Source: Clostridia bacterium (GTDB lineage: Bacteria; Bacillota; Clostridia; Oscillospirales; Acutalibacteraceae). From it: DNA of 43,344 nucleotides. Of the stretch, positions 14,728 through 22,249 are shown piece after piece; within the stretch, counting starts at the first letter, position 1; each line of letters starts with the position of its first letter. Below the pieces are notes generated by a model. It saw nothing but the letters and a program-made list of their open reading frames with translations, had not been told where the DNA came from and ran no database searches. The stretch lies in NCBI GenBank assembly GCA_017432485.1, contig JAFRJB010000139.1, positions 1 to 43,344 on the forward strand, given 5' to 3'. The position numbers and the translations under genes were made by a program.

Positions 14728-15014
14728 TCTTGCACCACCTCCTTATCCGAAGTGATATAAATACTTTCCATTTCCTCCAATAGTGAGAGTGCTTTTTCAT
14801 TCACCGGCGGTGAAAAGGGCTTTTCACACAAGGCGTCAACCTTTTCGCAGAAATGATAAAAGGCATCCGGCGGCACCGCTTTCGGTGCATAGCCCAATGC
14901 CCTTTGACGAATATATTCGCTTTGTTTCAAGCCGCACAGTGCGGCATTCTTTTTGATGCGCCGCTTTTCGGCGGCGGTGACTGTAAGATACAGTCCGATT
15001 TTTTTGTTGTTCAA
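14700..15014 (-). CDS. MobC-like relaxosome protein
   Basis: 104 residues. N-terminal ribbon-helix-helix type region (KKIGLYLTVTAAEKRRIKKN, AALCGLKQSEYIRQRALG) is typical of MobC/MbeC-like accessory proteins that open oriT for the relaxase. First gene of the mobilization operon; AGGAGAG precedes the ATG. Confidence 0.85.
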   Translation of the reverse strand: MNNKKIGLYLTVTAAEKRRIKKNAALCGLKQSEYIRQRALGYAPKAVPPDAFYHFCEKVDALCEKPFSPPVNEKALSLLEEMESIYITSDKEVVQEWQPPVSGP

Positions 15015-15037
15015 CTATCTCTCCTTTCAACGAATAA

Positions 15038-15062
15038 AGCCGACAGCATAACACTGTCGGCT
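15038..15062 (-). terminator. Hairpin between toxin gene and mobC
   Basis: AGCCGACAG / CTGTCGGCT (15038-15046, 15054-15062), nine perfect pairs with a seven-base loop. On the minus strand TTATTC follows, a weak terminator for the nucleotidyltransferase gene. Lying just ahead of mobC, it is also a candidate oriT hairpin. Confidence 0.5.
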
Positions 15063-15079
15063 CGGGTGGTGATTTGTTT

Positions 15080-15838
15080 TTATCTTTCGTGTTCGTTTCG
15101 ATGCTTCGGCGTTTTGTTCTGACCTGTCCGCTTTGCCCTTAGTGTTTTTAAAACGCTACTGACATTTTCGGTTTTCAGCACTTTAGGATAATCGCTTTCA
15201 AATTGCACCAATAATCCTTTTGCTTCTTTTTCGCTATCTTTGGTGATGGCGTAAAGGCGTTCATAATCTCCATTTGCAAAAGTGTCTTTGATAAATCGAA
15301 TGGCAGCATCTTCAAAATCATCCCAGCCGCCGTAAAGGTTTTTAACGGCGATATCCACCTGCTCGAAAGTAATCGGTTCGCCTCGCTTTTGGTGCTCATT
15401 CAAAATGCCCACTATATCCGATAAATCATTTTTATACTGCCTTGCCGAGCGAAGCTTCATGGCAATTAAGTATTCGGAAGTAACCGTTCTGATATGAAGC
15501 ACTTGATTAAAGGTTTTGTACGCTACCGAGTAGCGGTACAACTCTTTACTGTAGGAAGCGGTTTTCTTAAAGTCATCATTGAGCCATCCGTTTGGCAAGC
15601 TGTATTGATCACCCACCAGATTGATGGCTTCTTTGAGCGCCGAGCTTGCCGTGTAAACCGCATCCACATCGGTAGTCATGTCACGGAAACCGTAGTTTTC
15701 GAGTATTGCCGCGCCGCCGATTAAGATGATTTCGACAGGTGTGTTTCTGCCTGCCAGTTTTTTATACGCCTTTGATAACTCATTAAGGTAGTTATCTAAA
15801 TTACTTTTATTAATAACATTACTATTGTCAGTTGACAT
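15080..15838 (-). CDS. DUF6036-type nucleotidyltransferase, probable toxin
   Basis: 252 residues. The nucleotidyltransferase signature IILIGGAAILENYG followed by TTDVDAV (Gly41-Gly42, Asp57, Asp59) places it with the DUF6036/AbiEii-like group. Encoded with an XRE-type regulator whose stop overlaps this start by 11 bases, the usual order antitoxin then toxin. AbiEii-type enzymes transfer nucleotides to RNA or GTP and halt growth; here the substrate is unknown. Such pairs stabilise integrative elements in Firmicutes. Confidence 0.75.
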   Translation of the reverse strand: MSTDNSNVINKSNLDNYLNELSKAYKKLAGRNTPVEIILIGGAAILENYGFRDMTTDVDAVYTASSALKEAINLVGDQYSLPNGWLNDDFKKTASYSKELYRYSVAYKTFNQVLHIRTVTSEYLIAMKLRSARQYKNDLSDIVGILNEHQKRGEPITFEQVDIAVKNLYGGWDDFEDAAIRFIKDTFANGDYERLYAITKDSEKEAKGLLVQFESDYPKVLKTENVSSVLKTLRAKRTGQNKTPKHRNEHER

Positions 15839-16397
15839 TTCTTACCTCGCTTTCCACGATGTTAAATCGCATAAATTCGGGAATAGCATTTTTTAATGCG
15901 TTTTCTTTGATTTCTTCGCTTTTTGAAACAGCCGCAGCGGTTAAAACACTTGCCGGGTAAATAATATCCGTAAGCTTCTGTTTGCGGTATTCATTGTATT
16001 CTTCACACAGCGGCACATCATTTTCTCGGCTGATATAGTCAACCATGGCAAGCAGATAAAGACATTCAGGATACCAACTTCTTTGATAGTATGTGATAAT
16101 ATCTTCACTTTCAATGGTGTCAATCAAGAAATTGATGTCGCCGAGTTCCTTTAAGCGATGACAAACATTGCTCTTAAACAGTTCAAAAGCAGGGCGGGGC
16201 AGCAAATATGGCTCAAGCAAAGCTTCCATCGAAACGCCAAGTTCTTTGGAAAGCTTATAAATCGTTCTTGCGTTGCAATCTGCAAGATTTGCTTTGCCGG
16301 AGCAAATATCATTAATCGTCATATACGGAATGCCGCTGTTTTTGGCTAAACGGTATTTGGAAATATGACGGTCTTCAATCATATGATTAATGTCCAT
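15828..16397 (-). CDS. XRE-family regulator, probable antitoxin
   Basis: 189 residues. N-terminal helix-turn-helix (ISKYRLAKNSGIPYMTINDI, CSGKANLADCNARTIYKLSK), followed by a ~120-residue helical domain that may bind the toxin. I chose the ATG at 16397, six bases after AGGTG; an in-frame GTG at 16406 lies within that ribosome binding site. Promoter at 16421-16449 has a palindrome between its boxes, so autorepression is likely. Confidence 0.8.
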   Translation of the reverse strand: MDINHMIEDRHISKYRLAKNSGIPYMTINDICSGKANLADCNARTIYKLSKELGVSMEALLEPYLLPRPAFELFKSNVCHRLKELGDINFLIDTIESEDIITYYQRSWYPECLYLLAMVDYISRENDVPLCEEYNEYRKQKLTDIIYPASVLTAAAVSKSEEIKENALKNAIPEFMRFNIVESEVRNVN

Positions 16398-16420
16398 GTT
16401 GTTCACCTGCCTTTTAGTAT

Positions 16421-16449
16421 ATTATAACGGCTGACCGTTATATTGTCAA
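16421..16449 (-). promoter_or_regulatory. Consensus promoter with embedded operator palindrome
   Basis: Read on the minus strand: TTGACA (16449-16444), 17-base spacer, TATAAT (16426-16421), both perfect consensus. The spacer holds TATAACGG-TCAG-CCGTTATA (16423-16442), an 8-bp-arm palindrome overlapping the -10 box. It fits an autorepressed toxin-antitoxin promoter. Confidence 0.85.
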
Positions 16450-16468
16450 TATGTGTTTTCAAAGGGTC

Positions 16469-16605
16469 TTAGGGGAAGTATTCCCCTAAAATGATTGCCG
16501 CTTTTTTGGGGGCAATCGGCAAAAATACATATATTTTTGCCCTGCTTGCTACGGTATGAGACAGGAAAACAAAGGATTTTTCCTTCATTTTCTCTCTGCC
16601 TCATA
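16469..16605. other. Run of four hairpins in gene-free spacer
   Basis: TTAGGGGAA-GTA-TTCCCCTAA (16469-16489); GATTGCC ... GGCAATC (16493-16517); GGCAAAAATA-CATA-TATTTTTGCC (16518-16541); and TATGAG.CAG ... CTG.CTCATA (16555-16605) enclosing AAGGA-TTTT-TCCTT. No reading frame fits. With the iterons beside it, this spacer is a candidate origin of transfer, origin of replication or structured RNA. Confidence 0.6.
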
Positions 16606-16669
16606 CCTATTCTTGTCTTTTGCCATAATCTTTCAAAAGATATTTGTCTTTTCTGTGTGTAAATATACC

Positions 16670-16731
16670 TGCCGTCAATGTGCCGTCAATCAATAGTATT
16701 CTGCCCTAAATGTGCCGTCATTCTGCCGTCA
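16670..16731. repeat. TGCCGTCA iterons, candidate parC centromere
   Basis: Four exact TGCCGTCA copies at 16670, 16681, 16713 and 16724. They form two pairs with 11-base spacing, 43 bases apart, so on one helix face. The last overlaps the end of the parR-like gene. ParR proteins bind such 10-12 bp iterons. Confidence 0.75.
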
Positions 16732-17040
16732 TTCAAAGAGTTTGAGGTCTTCCAATATTTCCTGTTCTCTTTCCTTGGTGTTTTCGGGAGAGTCGTTGTC
16801 GGTTGAATGAAACTGCATGCCTTGTAATTGCTTGCCCATTTCTTCGCGAAAAATGGAGCGAATATCGTCTAAATATCGTTCCTTTTTATCGGCATCCATA
16901 AAGGCGGCAATAGCTTCAATCACAAACTGATTGCGAGAGTTAAAGCCGCTCTCATGAAATGACTTTAAATACTCGGCAAGGCGGCGTTCTCTTTCATCAT
17001 TTAAGCGCAAGCGAATGGTCAGTTTGTATTCATCCTTCAT
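16729..17040 (-). CDS. ParR-like ribbon-helix-helix adaptor
   Basis: 103 residues. N-terminal ribbon-helix-helix (YKLTIRLRLNDERERRLAEY, SRNQFVIEAIAAFMDA) and a charged C-terminal tail, the layout of ParR-type adaptors that join centromere iterons to ParM filaments. Start overlaps the parM-like gene by 11 bases. Iterons lie directly downstream. Confidence 0.7.
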   Translation of the reverse strand: MKDEYKLTIRLRLNDERERRLAEYLKSFHESGFNSRNQFVIEAIAAFMDADKKERYLDDIRSIFREEMGKQLQGMQFHSTDNDSPENTKEREQEILEDLKLFE

Positions 17041-17959
17041 TTTCCTGCTCCGCTTTCAAATACACTAGGGCAAGGTATTCATAGCCCTTTGCCGCAGCGC
17101 AAATATCATCAATGAAAGAAATGCGCTCGGGATTGCCTTTGTAGAAGTTCTTGACCAAGCACCCGCCGCCACCGCACACATAGAGTTTCATTGTGTTTTG
17201 GTCATAACCGTGTTCACGCAGCCTGCGGAAGATATCTGCCACATATTCCTCTGCAATGCGGGTGATGATGTCCAAATCCGCTTGCGGGATATCCGCACTC
17301 CCCGTGCGCAACACTTCGTCAATAAGATAGTCGTTTAACTCTCTGCGGGTTTGGCGCATAAAGCCTTCACGAATCGCAAGCGTGCATTGGTAGGTGCCGA
17401 ACTTTTCGGTATACATCTGCCCGCTTTGCGGTCTGCCGTTAACAAGGTAGAGTGTGTTCATGGTACCGTTGCCGATGTCTGCAAGCATATTCAAGCCTTT
17501 GAGTTCCGATTTGTGCGAAACAATTGCCGAGTAACCCTGCGGATAGATTTTTACATCTTTGATATTCACGCGGTAGGCGGTGTGCTGATAAACAAACTCC
17601 ACCGTTTCTCTTTGCATTAAGTAGTCCGCAAATTCTTTCTTTTGCCCGCTTGTCCAAGTCAGCGGCAAACCGGCGGCGATTACCACATCGGCTTCGGTTA
17701 AGCCCTCTGTTTTGAGTTCCTTTGCAATGGCAACGAGCGTCAAGCAGTAGTAGTCATTATCGGTGTGCTTTTCTGCCACAAACTCCTTGTGCCCTTCACC
17801 GATAAGGTAGTATCTGCCATCATACACAAGCATATCCTTTGTAAAAAGCGGCTCGGAATCATAGCCGATAATGCCTGTTTGAAAGCAATGGTTAGCGGTT
17901 TTAATGTTTCCGTAACCGTGGTCAATTCCGATAATTTTGAAATCGTTAAATGTTTTCAT
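17030..17959 (-). CDS. ParM/StbA-like actin-type ATPase
   Basis: 309 residues. Actin-fold nucleotide motifs: IIGIDHGYGNIKTA (phosphate 1, Asp13), MLADIGNGTMNTLYLVNG (phosphate 2) and KLYVCGGGGCLV (adenosine). It belongs to the ParM/Alp family that polymerises to push plasmid copies apart. Strong AAAGGAGG five bases before the ATG. Forms an operon with the ParR-like gene and is divergent from the RNA-polymerase-like gene. Suggests that the element has a circular, replicating phase. Confidence 0.85.
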   Translation of the reverse strand: MKTFNDFKIIGIDHGYGNIKTANHCFQTGIIGYDSEPLFTKDMLVYDGRYYLIGEGHKEFVAEKHTDNDYYCLTLVAIAKELKTEGLTEADVVIAAGLPLTWTSGQKKEFADYLMQRETVEFVYQHTAYRVNIKDVKIYPQGYSAIVSHKSELKGLNMLADIGNGTMNTLYLVNGRPQSGQMYTEKFGTYQCTLAIREGFMRQTRRELNDYLIDEVLRTGSADIPQADLDIITRIAEEYVADIFRRLREHGYDQNTMKLYVCGGGGCLVKNFYKGNPERISFIDDICAAAKGYEYLALVYLKAEQENEG

Positions 17960-18079
17960 TTTTTACCTCCTTTGCTTTGTTTTTTTGCATTTAACAGTTT
18001 CTGTTTTGGGTGAATATTACCTCCTTTTCAAGAAAGATATACTGCTTCTGCTTTAAAAAGTGGGAGCAGTATTCATATG

Positions 18080-18108
18080 TTGAAAAATCTATTATTTTAT
18101 GCTACAAT
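18080..18108 (+). promoter_or_regulatory. Promoter of RNA-polymerase-like gene
   Basis: TTGAAA (18080-18085), 17-base spacer, TACAAT (18103-18108) with TGC before it (extended -10). The expected start near 18115 is about three bases before the ATG at 18118, which predicts a leaderless message. Confidence 0.65.
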
Positions 18109-18117
18109 ACTCGTATT

Positions 18118-21100
18118 ATGAAGTATTTGATTTATGAATTGTCGGCGCGTTTAATCATGCGCAGCGCCGTGAAGGATGAAAGCGGTGTGTACCGTTATTC
18201 TCTATCCGAAGCGCAAACAAAGAAGTGCATTAATCCCGCGTCACCGCCGCAGGATGATTGTGCTTTGTTTTATCAAATTGAACAAGTCAAAGAAAATGAT
18301 GCCGACATCATAGGCGGCAGTGCCAACCGCCTGCAAGATGTACTTATCTATATTGACTTTTCCGCTGTCTTTGACAGGCAATCCGCACAAAAGAAATATG
18401 CCGACCGCCGGCAGAAAGCGGAGGATATGTTCCGCCCTGAAGGCATCCGTTTAGACTTCGGCTTCGGCGCTTATCGTTTTATCGCTTTTGAGCGTTCGGC
18501 AAGCATGAGCCGCAATGCAAGGCTTTCCTTTATCCGTGAAGATTTTTATGAACCTGTCCGAAAAAGAATCATGCTCGACATGCAAATCGGCAGGTGCCAA
18601 TTATCTAAACTCTATGCATATAACGGGCTGATGTTAACCAATGGTTACCGCGCGGATGATATGTCTATCTGGAGTAGCGATAAAATGATTGTGGTAGATA
18701 ACCCGATCACCACTGTTTACGGTACAAATATCATCACCGTAGAGGATGATGGTACGGAGAATGCTATGCGTAAATACAAGCGTGTGGAAACACTTTCGGA
18801 TGTGGATGTCACGGAGTTTGACGGTGAAGGTTTCATCTCTTTTCAGTATGCCAAGAAAATTGACACCTTGTTTTGCGGGAATGATGTGCACACTTCCTTT
18901 CAGGTGCGTATGCCATATATCAAGGGTGTGCTGCATAAAGTAGATTTCAAAAGCTTTTTGGCAGGATTTGGTGTGTTTCAAATTAAAGATATTTGGGGCA
19001 AATACCATAATGCCGAGGATGTGGAAATTATCCTCACCAAAAGCATGTTCAAGGGCTTTGGTTGGATGACGGAAAACGGGATGACTTGGGCAGACTATTT
19101 AGCCAAGTGCCGTGAATACAGGCATTCGTTATATATCTCCGAAGTCAGCCAAATTAAAACGGATGCACAAACACAATTAAACTATCAATTCTTGGTGACT
19201 GCCTCTATTAAGCCCGATGAATTTCGCCCTGCCGATTTACCTCTCGGTTGGGCGCATAGTCCCGAACTGGAAAAAAGAGATTGGATTACCAAAGCCACCG
19301 AGCAGCGCTATTATTCCCTTGTCGGCGATGTCGATTATCGCTTATCCTTCCTCAAAGAGAACATTGCCAAGTGGAGAAACATTTTAGCACTCAATCCTCG
19401 CTTTGCGGATGAGGCGCATTTCACCAAACAACTTGACAACCAAGCCAAAAAGCTGTTGGAGCAATATGCTTTCGGCAGGTTAATTGCCGCAGGCGATAAT
19501 CGTTACCTTTCCGGTGATTTAATCTATTTCCTTGAATGGTTGGTGCGTTCTTCGAGTGATAAAAGTGTAAGAGAGTTGGAATATGAGCGCTTGCGAGAGG
19601 GCGAGTTTTATGCCCCTTGTGCACAGTATCCGCAAAATGATAAATATGTGCTTTTGCGTAACCCGCATATTGCACGAAATGAAGAAGCAGTTGCCAAGCC
19701 GATGCACGAAGTCGGCTATTTCAGAAAGAAATATTTATCGCACTTAAACTATGTCATTATGGTCGCTTCCTCCACTCTTATTCCCGAGAGGTTGGGAGGC
19801 GCGGATTTTGACGGCGATATGATTAAAACCATTGCCGCACCTTTGATTAACAACTGTGTGGCAAGAAACTACGCAAGCGAAGGTTCATTTGATGCTTTTT
19901 CACAGCAATATCCTGTTTTGAAAATCCCGTCTGTCACTCCGCTTGAACGCGATGCCAACGATTGGCGTGCACGCATGGAAACGGTCAAAAACACCTTTAA
20001 TGCCCGCATCGGGCAAATCTGCAACGCCGCGTTTGACAGGAGCATTGTTGCCTATGACGAAAGCCGAAGCGAAGAAGAACGCCGAGCATGCCGCGAAGAA
20101 ACGGAATTGTTGGAAATCTTAACAGGTTTGGAAATTGACTCGGCAAAAAGCGGCGTCAAGCCCGATTTAAGGGAGTATCTTACTCACAAAACAGCGGAGC
20201 GTAGCCGCTTTTTAAAATACAAAAGCATTGCCGCCGATGAGAGCACGAAACAGTGGTTTGAAGAAACAAAGAAAAAGAAGTTAGACAAATTCTTTGCCGA
20301 AACCGATTGGAATGCCGTTACGGCGAATGTGGAAAAACTGCCGTACTTTGCACTGATGCTTGAAAAGAACACACCGAAACAACAGCCAAAGCCGGCAAGT
20401 GATGAAGAATTATTCCCGTTTGCGAAATCTAAAGATTGGAAAAAACAATTAAACCAAAGCGATTTAGAATTGATTCAGGCGGTGATTGCCGATTATGAGC
20501 AGGCACTCAGGCATATTCGCATCAGCCGCTTATCGGCGGAAGAGATTAAACGGCACAGTGATGTGGAGCGCATCCTCTTTGCAAGAGGGCAGGAAAACGA
20601 ATACACTGCCGATGAGCTTTACGGATTGTTTGCCTCCATGCCTGCCGAAGAAGTTGCAAAGGCACGGCAAATGCTCAAAACCGAGCAGTTTCACTTCATG
20701 AACAAGGAACAGCGGCTCCGATTCATATACAGTCCTGTTTTCGGCTCGGCTTACCAAATTGTGGATTATGAAGACCTTTTCACGGATTTCAGTCATAACG
20801 GCTACCGTCTGTTAGGTGATATTCTCTGTGACTATGACGATAGAAACACGGCACGGCTCAAAAAAGAAAACGCCGTTCGCAAAGACACGAACAGTGCGTT
20901 ATTAAACAGTATTATGTACAGCTATGAGAAGGAAACAGGTGCAGATTATGAGCAAATTATCCGGCGAAGTGTTTTGGATTATCTCCGCGGGCAGGAAGTC
21001 TCGGGGCGCACCGCGCTTCGCTGTGCGATTGCTCTGGGCAAGCGGCAATTTGCCTATGATGTTTTACTCAATTACCTTGAATTGGAATTAAAGGAAGATA

Positions 21101-21144
21101 ACGATGCTAAACGAAAAAGAAGAATTCCTCGCATACACCGCTAA
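18118..21144 (+). CDS. Two-barrel RNA polymerase, RDR/QDE-1-like
   Basis: 1008 residues. The core motif is RLGGADFDGDMIKT, with Asp563, Asp565 and Asp567 fitting the DxDGD metal-binding loop of two-barrel RNA polymerases. Other blocks match eukaryotic silencing RdRPs in order: FDGEGFIS (235-241; RDR has DGxGxIS), QVRMPYIKGVL (262-272; QxRxxxxKGV), LLRNPHIARNEE (512 on; RNPxxxPGD), IGQICNAAFD (631 on; LGxIxNxH) and EIDSAKSGV (672-680; AVDxxKxG). So it likely makes RNA from an RNA or DNA template. Phage YonO-like polymerases are the other known relatives. No ribosome binding site precedes 18118; the upstream GTG at 18010 is antisense to a ribosome binding site of the other strand. Divergent from parM; overlaps the next gene by 41 bases. 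Confidence 0.8.
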   Translation: MKYLIYELSARLIMRSAVKDESGVYRYSLSEAQTKKCINPASPPQDDCALFYQIEQVKENDADIIGGSANRLQDVLIYIDFSAVFDRQSAQKKYADRRQKAEDMFRPEGIRLDFGFGAYRFIAFERSASMSRNARLSFIREDFYEPVRKRIMLDMQIGRCQLSKLYAYNGLMLTNGYRADDMSIWSSDKMIVVDNPITTVYGTNIITVEDDGTENAMRKYKRVETLSDVDVTEFDGEGFISFQYAKKIDTLFCGNDVHTSFQVRMPYIKGVLHKVDFKSFLAGFGVFQIKDIWGKYHNAEDVEIILTKSMFKGFGWMTENGMTWADYLAKCREYRHSLYISEVSQIKTDAQTQLNYQFLVTASIKPDEFRPADLPLGWAHSPELEKRDWITKATEQRYYSLVGDVDYRLSFLKENIAKWRNILALNPRFADEAHFTKQLDNQAKKLLEQYAFGRLIAAGDNRYLSGDLIYFLEWLVRSSSDKSVRELEYERLREGEFYAPCAQYPQNDKYVLLRNPHIARNEEAVAKPMHEVGYFRKKYLSHLNYVIMVASSTLIPERLGGADFDGDMIKTIAAPLINNCVARNYASEGSFDAFSQQYPVLKIPSVTPLERDANDWRARMETVKNTFNARIGQICNAAFDRSIVAYDESRSEEERRACREETELLEILTGLEIDSAKSGVKPDLREYLTHKTAERSRFLKYKSIAADESTKQWFEETKKKKLDKFFAETDWNAVTANVEKLPYFALMLEKNTPKQQPKPASDEELFPFAKSKDWKKQLNQSDLELIQAVIADYEQALRHIRISRLSAEEIKRHSDVERILFARGQENEYTADELYGLFASMPAEEVAKARQMLKTEQFHFMNKEQRLRFIYSPVFGSAYQIVDYEDLFTDFSHNGYRLLGDILCDYDDRNTARLKKENAVRKDTNSALLNSIMYSYEKETGADYEQIIRRSVLDYLRGQEVSGRTALRCAIALGKRQFAYDVLLNYLELELKEDNDAKRKRRIPRIHR

Positions 21145-21934
21145 GGTGAACTACACGGCTTGCAATAAGCAGGACAGCAGCTTCCTTGGCAGGTTTACCT
21201 TTGAAATGTTAACCGATTTTATCGGTTTGTATCGCGTTTTCACCATCATTGCCCGCGGCTATATGTTTGAGACCGGTGAAGCAGACACAGACCGCGCAAG
21301 AAAAGCGCTTCTCGCTTGGTGCAGTGTGCCGGATAAAAAAAGAGATCTCCCGAAAAAGGAAGGTCAAAGTGAAACGGATTTTAAATGTTTGCACGAACAG
21401 TTTCCCGCATTAGTAGACAGCGAGGGTAACGGTTGGTTTTTCACCCATATTCAAAACGTCCGCGCATTTGTGAAAGCAAATCCCGAAAAGGTATCCAAAG
21501 CAGCCATCAAAAAAGCGGAAGTATTGAAAGGTTTTGAAAAAGAGTGGCGCAAAAAGCTCATGCAATACCAAGTACCGCTGTATTCTGCGAACACAAAGGG
21601 CAGTTTTTTGCTTCTTTTTGATGATGTGCTTGCCGATGCATTGGAACAGGGAGAACTGCAAAACAAAGAATTTGAGCTATCCGAAGAATTAACAGAGCAG
21701 TTAAGCGCATTAACACCGCAAGGCGTGCCAGAAACGGTTTTACCGGTATTGTATAAATATTACATAGCCAACAAGCAGGACAACACCGATTGGGTGGTAT
21801 TGCCTGTTAGCAATTTTGATGCTTTTTTCGGCACAACGGCGTTCGGCAGAAAATATCTGCCGCTGTTAAAAGTAGAAGGCATTATCTGGACCGAAACAGC
21901 TTTCGGTGTGAGCCGATATATGATAAATCTTTAA
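21104..21934 (+). CDS. Unrecognised protein paired with RNA-polymerase-like gene
   Basis: 276 residues, no family recognised. Soluble, mainly helical, rich in Lys and Glu, with no membrane segment or signal peptide. A WFFTHIQNVRAFVKANPEKV region at about residues 108-127 and a C-terminal FDAFFGTTAFGRKYLPLLKV block are the most distinctive parts. The ATG lies inside the polymerase gene (41-base overlap) with AAAGGAAG nine bases upstream, so it is translationally coupled. This suggests a physical or functional partner: a primer, template or nucleic-acid-binding subunit, or an effector. That is inference. Confidence 0.75.
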   Translation: MLNEKEEFLAYTAKVNYTACNKQDSSFLGRFTFEMLTDFIGLYRVFTIIARGYMFETGEADTDRARKALLAWCSVPDKKRDLPKKEGQSETDFKCLHEQFPALVDSEGNGWFFTHIQNVRAFVKANPEKVSKAAIKKAEVLKGFEKEWRKKLMQYQVPLYSANTKGSFLLLFDDVLADALEQGELQNKEFELSEELTEQLSALTPQGVPETVLPVLYKYYIANKQDNTDWVVLPVSNFDAFFGTTAFGRKYLPLLKVEGIIWTETAFGVSRYMINL

Positions 21935-22012
21935 AAATCAATACTCTTCTCCTTTTTTCGACATAATCTGATAGACTATATATTATACTATTGTGTTGAA
22001 GGAGGTGAGAAG

Positions 22013-22177
22013 ATGACATACAAAAAGCTGCTTCAAAAGGTAGCAAAGGAATACCACACAACACCCGAAGAAGTGGATAAAGAAATGCGAGAAGCTATCA
22101 AAGCTGCGGGCTTAAACATTTCCCCGCAGGCATTTATTGCGCTTTGCAGTGCCAAAGTAAAAAAAGACTATAAATAG
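22013..22177 (+). CDS. 54-residue Spo0A-C-like small protein
   Basis: Begins MTYKKLLQKVAKEYHTTPEE and continues VDKEMREAIKAAGLNISPQA. The helix-turn-helix pattern resembles the small proteins annotated as Spo0A C-terminal-like that ride on Firmicutes integrative elements. GGAGGTGAGAAG directly precedes the ATG. A TCGACA...TATTAT promoter (about 21959-21986) is plausible. Too short for most gene finders but well supported. Confidence 0.7.
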   Translation: MTYKKLLQKVAKEYHTTPEEVDKEMREAIKAAGLNISPQAFIALCSAKVKKDYK

Positions 22178-22207
22178 TAATTAGTACAATATATCGTCTA
22201 TCCCTTT

Positions 22208-22237
22208 CTAACAAAATTGGTAAGATTATTTTGTTAG
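22208..22237. promoter_or_regulatory. 10-bp-arm inverted repeat over XRE ribosome binding site
   Basis: CTAACAAAAT (22208-22217) and ATTTTGTTAG (22228-22237) are perfect arms ten bases apart. The right arm runs into AGGAGGG (22236-22242). Either an operator for the XRE protein or an RNA hairpin that occludes translation. Confidence 0.7.
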
Positions 22238-22249
22238 GAGGGATGGATT

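Noticed and set aside
17946..18015. Possible 19-codon minus-strand leader peptide before parM with an ATT start after GGAGG, ending in an ATGA overlap
   Set aside because: Needs a very rare start codon and has no recognisable product; kept only as a curiosity.
18010..18117. 36-codon upstream extension of the polymerase gene from GTG 18010
   Set aside because: The region contains the promoter at 18080-18108 and the complement of a minus-strand GGAGG; the extension is Cys/Lys/Tyr-rich and unlike the protein.
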